Positions 59,551 to 64,000 of a stretch of 64,000 nucleotides of DNA are shown in pieces. The notes below the pieces were generated by a model. The model was not told the DNA's origin. It saw only the letters and a program-made list of their open reading frames with translations, and did not search any database. A program made the position numbers and the translations under genes. The DNA is from Megascapheus bottae (lineage: Eukaryota > Chordata > Mammalia > Rodentia > Geomyidae), in NCBI GenBank assembly GCA_024803745.1, contig JANJXV010000004.1, positions 51,097,858 through 51,161,857 on the forward strand, in the 5' to 3' direction. Positions within the stretch are counted from its first letter, which is position 1. Each line of letters begins with the position of its first letter.

Positions 59551-59749
59551 TAAATCTACCGTCCATTTCACTATCCCCTCCAGTCTAATGAAAACCTACA
59601 ACTTTGTAAGACAAGCTCAAGTGGATATCCTATGTCTAATTATTACCCTTAGCAAGAAGGTGAAGGTTCTCCTAAACCACTAACAGAAGTAAATAAACTC
59701 AACAAGGATATCTTAAAAAAATTGCATGATATTATACTAGAATAAGGGC

Positions 59750-60065
59750 AAATATATGTAATCCTAGCTCCTTGGAGATGGAAATCAAAAAGCCTGATGT
59801 TAGTGGAGATCCTAGTTAAAAACTTTATAAGACTTAATCTCAGCAGAGAAAGGAGAATTAAGTGGCATCGGCTTATTCCAGCTAAAACAGGAAGCATAAA
59901 TTTGAGGATCACATCCATGGCTCTTTGGAGAAAAAAGTGAGACCGTATCTCAAAAATAACATGAGCAAAAAGGGCTGCAGCTATATTTGAAACAGTCAAG
60001 TCTCTGTCTATGAAGCAAAATGCCTTGAGATGAAAGGCCAGTGTCAACCTCAAAACAACAAGATC
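59750..60065 (+). mobile_element. one or two very old B1/7SL-ID fused SINEs
   Basis: 'atgtaatcctagctccttgg' (59757-59776) and 'gagaccgtatctcaaaaata' with a later 'ccttgagatgaaaggccagt' resemble the fused SINE. Boundaries unclear. Confidence 0.45.
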
Positions 60066-60267
60066 GCACTGGAATCTAGTCTTAAAACATGAAGTACATT
60101 GAAGACCATAAGAAATAAGGCCATGAATCACTTGGATTAAAATAGAAATGAGTAAGAATGAATGAATCTAAATAGCTTCCAATTTGGAAATTTAGTTAGG
60201 GGGAAATGCCACAAAATGAATGTATATTTCTTTTTTAGTAGTCTATAGCGATTCTGATTTACTAACT

Positions 60268-60485
60268 CTAATTTTTCTTTTTCTTTTTTTGCCAGTCATG
60301 GGCTTGGGCTCAGTATCTGAGCACTGCCCTTGGACTTTCTCAAGGCTAGAGCTCTACCACTTGAGCCTCAGCACCACTTCCGACTTTTTTCTATGTATGT
60401 GGTACTGAGGAATCGAACCCGGGTCTTCATGCATGCTAGGCAAGCACTCTACCACTAGGCCAAACTCCCGGCCTAATTTTTCTTT
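60268..60485 (-). mobile_element. dimeric ID/tRNA-like SINE with 13-bp TSD
   Basis: Minus-strand SINE at 60281-60472 flanked by perfect ctaatttttcttt at 60268-60280 and 60473-60485. Little diverged. Confidence 0.93.
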
Positions 60486-63230
60486 CTTTTGATGTTAAAA
60501 TATATTTGTTACATTACCTATTTATAACATGAAATACATAATTGAATCTTTTGAATTTCATGGAAATACCTATAAAATGTTGATTCACAACGGCTCATCT
60601 TCTTCTGAATTTTGACCTGTTCTGACACTAAATTTAGAAGACTACAGAGTCAGTAACTGCACTGATTGATATAATTGCTTTTCTAAACAATATGGAAGGT
60701 AAAAAGAAGTTTCCACACAAAATGGCTTTCTGAAAACAACATTTGAAATCACATAAAAAGGAAACAAATTCTTTGTGATTGCTCCTAAAAGACATAAACC
60801 AAACATAATCAGAATTAGTCAACTCTAGTCAAATTAAAGTTGTTTTACACAATAGTAAACATATGTTTATGCATTAAAAAATTCCAGACAGGATCTGGTT
60901 CTGGCTAACATTTCCCTTTAGTGGAAAATGAAACAACATCTTTCTGTTTTGGCAATACATGTGTAAAAATTAACATTAGTCATAAGGAAAATCGCTAATG
61001 TAATATCTTGAGGCTAGATAATGACTGTAATCATTGCTTCCTAATTCAAACTAAAATATGATACATAAAAACATATGTGTTTGAATCATTGGCCTGACAA
61101 GGACATCAAAGTTAGAGTAAAATATATCACTAAAGTAGAGATTTTTACCTAAAAGATGATAGTTGTCAATTTCTGAGAATACCAATTAATATATCTTCAA
61201 CACAATTAGGTATTATTTTTATTATTCAGTTCTTCATACAATAAAATTTGGTCCAGAGTGGTTAAATGATCCTTTTGGTATAATGGCCAGTTAGAGACAT
61301 CACAGGAAAAAAAAATACAAGATTTGTTTGCTTACTTAGAACAATCTAGCTGAATTTACTCAGTCAAATGCTTTGTGAGCAAAATTCCAGAGGGACAAAA
61401 AATAGGTGGAAAAATGTGCAATTTTCCTAGTTATTGTAAAATCCCAAGCATGAGTGGAAAGAGTCAATAGGTAAAGGGAATGGAATTTCTTTTATTTCTC
61501 CTTACTAGAAATATTTCATTTTATTGTTCAAGTAAATGAACTGAAAAGATGTGTGTGAATGGATGGGAGTCTGAGTCACATAGGAAACTCAAAGTCTATA
61601 TAGCCCCATCTCCCATCTCATTCCAAATATCCTATGACAGTAAGAGAAGCAGATCTTCATTCATGACCAGTAGTTCAAAAGCATTTCCAATATTCTGACC
61701 AGAAGAACATGATAGTCTACACACTGAGAGCCTTATGGTGGCTCTTCTTGTTGCAGCCACTTTATCTTCTCTGTTCTCTGAGCAGCATGTTTATTTTTCC
61801 CCAAATTCAGTCAGTTAGTTGGCTAGCCAACTCAACTAAATATTCTAAGTTCCCTGTGCTTAGAATACAAAAAAAACCCCTCAAACTAACATGGAAATTC
61901 TGGCATAATTTGAACTGAACTACATTAAAACCACCAAAATTATTTTCATTTATGGCTTCGATAAAGATCCAGATGTTAGACAGAATTTGCTTATATGATT
62001 GAAACCCCCCATTCATCCATGACATCTTTATTTTTTGTTTGAAGAATGTTCTCATACCATTCCATACCTTTTTATTCGCATCGAAGTATTAAGGCATGTG
62101 TCAAATGGATCTCATAATTTGTCTCAGCTTCCTTTTCATACTCTGTACTTGAATAGCCACCAGATGCCTGGGGGAGATCTGGGGTATAGAGGAAGATAGA
62201 GCTAAGTCATTACCCATGGTAGGGTTTAAAAAGACAGTGTCATGGCCACAGATTCCAAACCCGTAGGGTAACTAGTACTATATAGAGCATATTATATAGA
62301 TGTATATAGACATATACTTTCTTTACATTTTTCTTTTTCAATATTGCTATGCTTTCTTTTTAAACCAAGAAATAGTTACCTAAACTATGAAATATGACTT
62401 GGAGATGCTAAGGAACTACCCTTGGGTTAAGACTATGTTGAGAAGATGCCAACAATGACAAGATGGTATTGATCAGTAAAATGTGTCAAAAGAAGCTGAG
62501 CCTCAAGGGAGGAGAGTGGAAGCTCAAAGGTCCAGCTACCTTGGTAAATATGGAAAGATCTGGAACATGATCTATGATGAAAAACATCTGTGCTGACCCG
62601 TAGTCTCATTTGTGAATACCCAATGCAAAAGGAATAGAATCCAGAAATACATAGTTCTAAAGAAGCAAGTAGTTATTCAGTTATCATGCTTCCTTCCTTG
62701 GCTTTGTGACAGGAAGGGTAATAGTTCTTTGCTTCTCATAGCTGTGAACTGACAACTGAATTTATAACATCTTTCATAACAAAAAATGGGGTTAGCCAAG
62801 AATGAGGAATTTGGGGAGACTTTAGATTCAAGGCAATATAGTTGAAAAGTTGATAGAAAATGTATAAAACCATCACATACTAGTCTGAATTTATTTTTTT
62901 TTTGCAGACAGTGGAAATCTTTGTGGTTTGTCCTAGTTTATTAACAGCCTTCCTTTCAAATCATATAACACTGACCTAAGCTACCTCCAATTTCAGTACT
63001 TTACTATTTTAACAGTATGATGGCAGGAATCTGTTGAATTTCAATCTAGCTATAGATCTACTTAAGTTCTTCCTGAGTTTAGGATTTTTTAATATTAAAA
63101 ATTATGCAAATTTTCACCTAAAGAAAAAGACTATAACACTATATATACATACGTATCTATATTTATACATGTATATGTGTGTATCCATTTCTTACTGAAT
63201 CTTTAATAGAAACAAAAGACAACAATTAAG
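60486..63230. other. unassigned AT-rich intergenic sequence
   Basis: The longest stretch without a recognised mobile element. Small frames (for example 61709-61918 plus, 61807-62055 minus) have no domain. No exon or promoter that I can support. Confidence 0.55.
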
Positions 63231-63239
63231 TCACTGCTG

Positions 63240-64000
63240 ACCCTTTCTTATAAAACATTGCTTGAATCCTACCAACGGTGTAGTAGTGATCCCCTCTGGC
63301 CACATCCCCTCCAGCATTCTTGATAATGTACATTCTAACTAGAATGAGGTGGAATCTCAAAGTTGTTTTGATTTGCATTTCTTTTATGGCCAGAGAGGTT
63401 GAACATTTCTTCAAGTGTCTATTGGCCATTCCTATTTCCTCTTCAGAGAAGTCTGTGTTTAAGTCTTAGCCCATCTTTTAATGGGATGGTTGTTTCTTTG
63501 AGGATTTGTTTTTGAGAGATGCAATTTTCTGAGATGTAGGTATATTTTAGATATGAGGCCCTTGTCTATGGTATGGCATGAAGATCTTCTCCCACAATGT
63601 GGGTTTTCTATTTAACTTGGTAGCCATGTCCTTTGCCATACAGAAGCTCTACAGTTTAATGCAGTCCCATTTATCCAAACTTTCTTTGAGATGTGTTTCT
63701 GGGCCTTTTTTGAGAAAGTTTCAACACATGCCAAGGAACTCTAGTGTATCTCCTATTCCTTCCTGTAAACTTTCTAAGGTATCTGCTTTTACTTCAAGGT
63801 CCTTGATCCATTTGGAGTTCATTCTAGTGCAAGGTGACAAATAAGAATCCAAGTTTAGTTTCATACAGGTGTCGAACCAATTCTGTTAGCAGCATTTATT
63901 GAAGAGACTGTCTTTGTTACATTCAATATTTTTGGCTCTCTTATCAAAGATTAGGTGGCCATTAGTCTGCGGGTTCAGTTTTGGGTCTTCAGTTCTATTC
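63240..64000 (-). mobile_element. L1 ORF2 fragment running off the window end
   Basis: Antisense ORF2 distal coding. The minus strand gives the region with RHLKKCSTSLAIKEMQIKTT and further upstream parts. It starts inside ORF2 without a 3'UTR and is still matching at base 64000. Confidence 0.88.

Noticed and set aside
33426..60485. CRISPR-like array from regularly recurring SINE units
   Set aside because: The units are about 190 bp, on both strands, irregularly spaced, each with its own TSD. They are interspersed retroposons.
1..64000. A new multi-gene biological system
   Set aside because: No cluster of intact genes exists. The notable structure is nested retrotransposition.

Overview
This window is AT-rich, gene-poor mammalian nuclear DNA. 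I find no convincing host protein-coding gene, no intact tRNA or rRNA gene, no CRISPR array and no bacterial or phage-like operon. The open frames are pieces of LINE-1 (L1) ORF1 or ORF2, translations of SINEs and simple repeats, or chance frames. The repeats suggest a rodent, most likely a geomyoid (pocket mouse, kangaroo rat or pocket gopher). The evidence is many copies of a dimeric tRNA/ID-related SINE, a second SINE fusing a 7SL/B1-like half to an ID-like half, and one dominant L1 lineage with a G-rich 3'UTR ending close to AATAAAA. That assignment comes from remembered repeat types, not from a search.

Layout. 1-8 kb: a SINE and an L1 ORF2 remnant, CT and TG/CG microsatellites, and an L1 3' end split by a 221-bp solo LTR with a perfect 6-bp target duplication. 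8.15-17.15 kb: a full-length antisense L1 (14-bp duplication) that hosts a partial endogenous retrovirus with one LTR. 17-23.3 kb: SINEs, then a U6 snRNA/L1 chimeric retrocopy inside an older L1. 23.95-29.22 kb: a second antisense L1 reaching its 5' end (14-bp duplication), with an internal ORF2 deletion and a nested L1 3' end in ORF1. Its 5'UTR looks unrelated to that of the first L1. 29-40 kb: SINEs and weathered L1. 40.1-41.7 kb: an inverted 'twin-primed' L1. 42.5-51.3 kb: short L1 3' ends, an older inverted L1, and an L1 insertion carrying about 50 bp of non-L1 sequence at its 5' side. 51-63.2 kb: mostly unique AT-rich DNA with SINEs and a 1.7-kb L1. 63.2-64 kb: an L1 running off the window.

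No genes act together here. The logic is insertion history: older L1s are hit by younger L1s, SINEs, LTR elements and a U6 chimera, and many events keep target-site duplications (TSDs) readable by eye. By my boundaries L1 covers close to half of the window. All L1 ORFs are broken by stops, frameshifts or deletions, so none looks able to move itself. The most noteworthy items are the U6-L1 chimera, the two L1s with different 5'UTRs, the two inverted L1s, the LTR insertions, and the L1 insertion at 50.9 kb with its foreign 5' segment.
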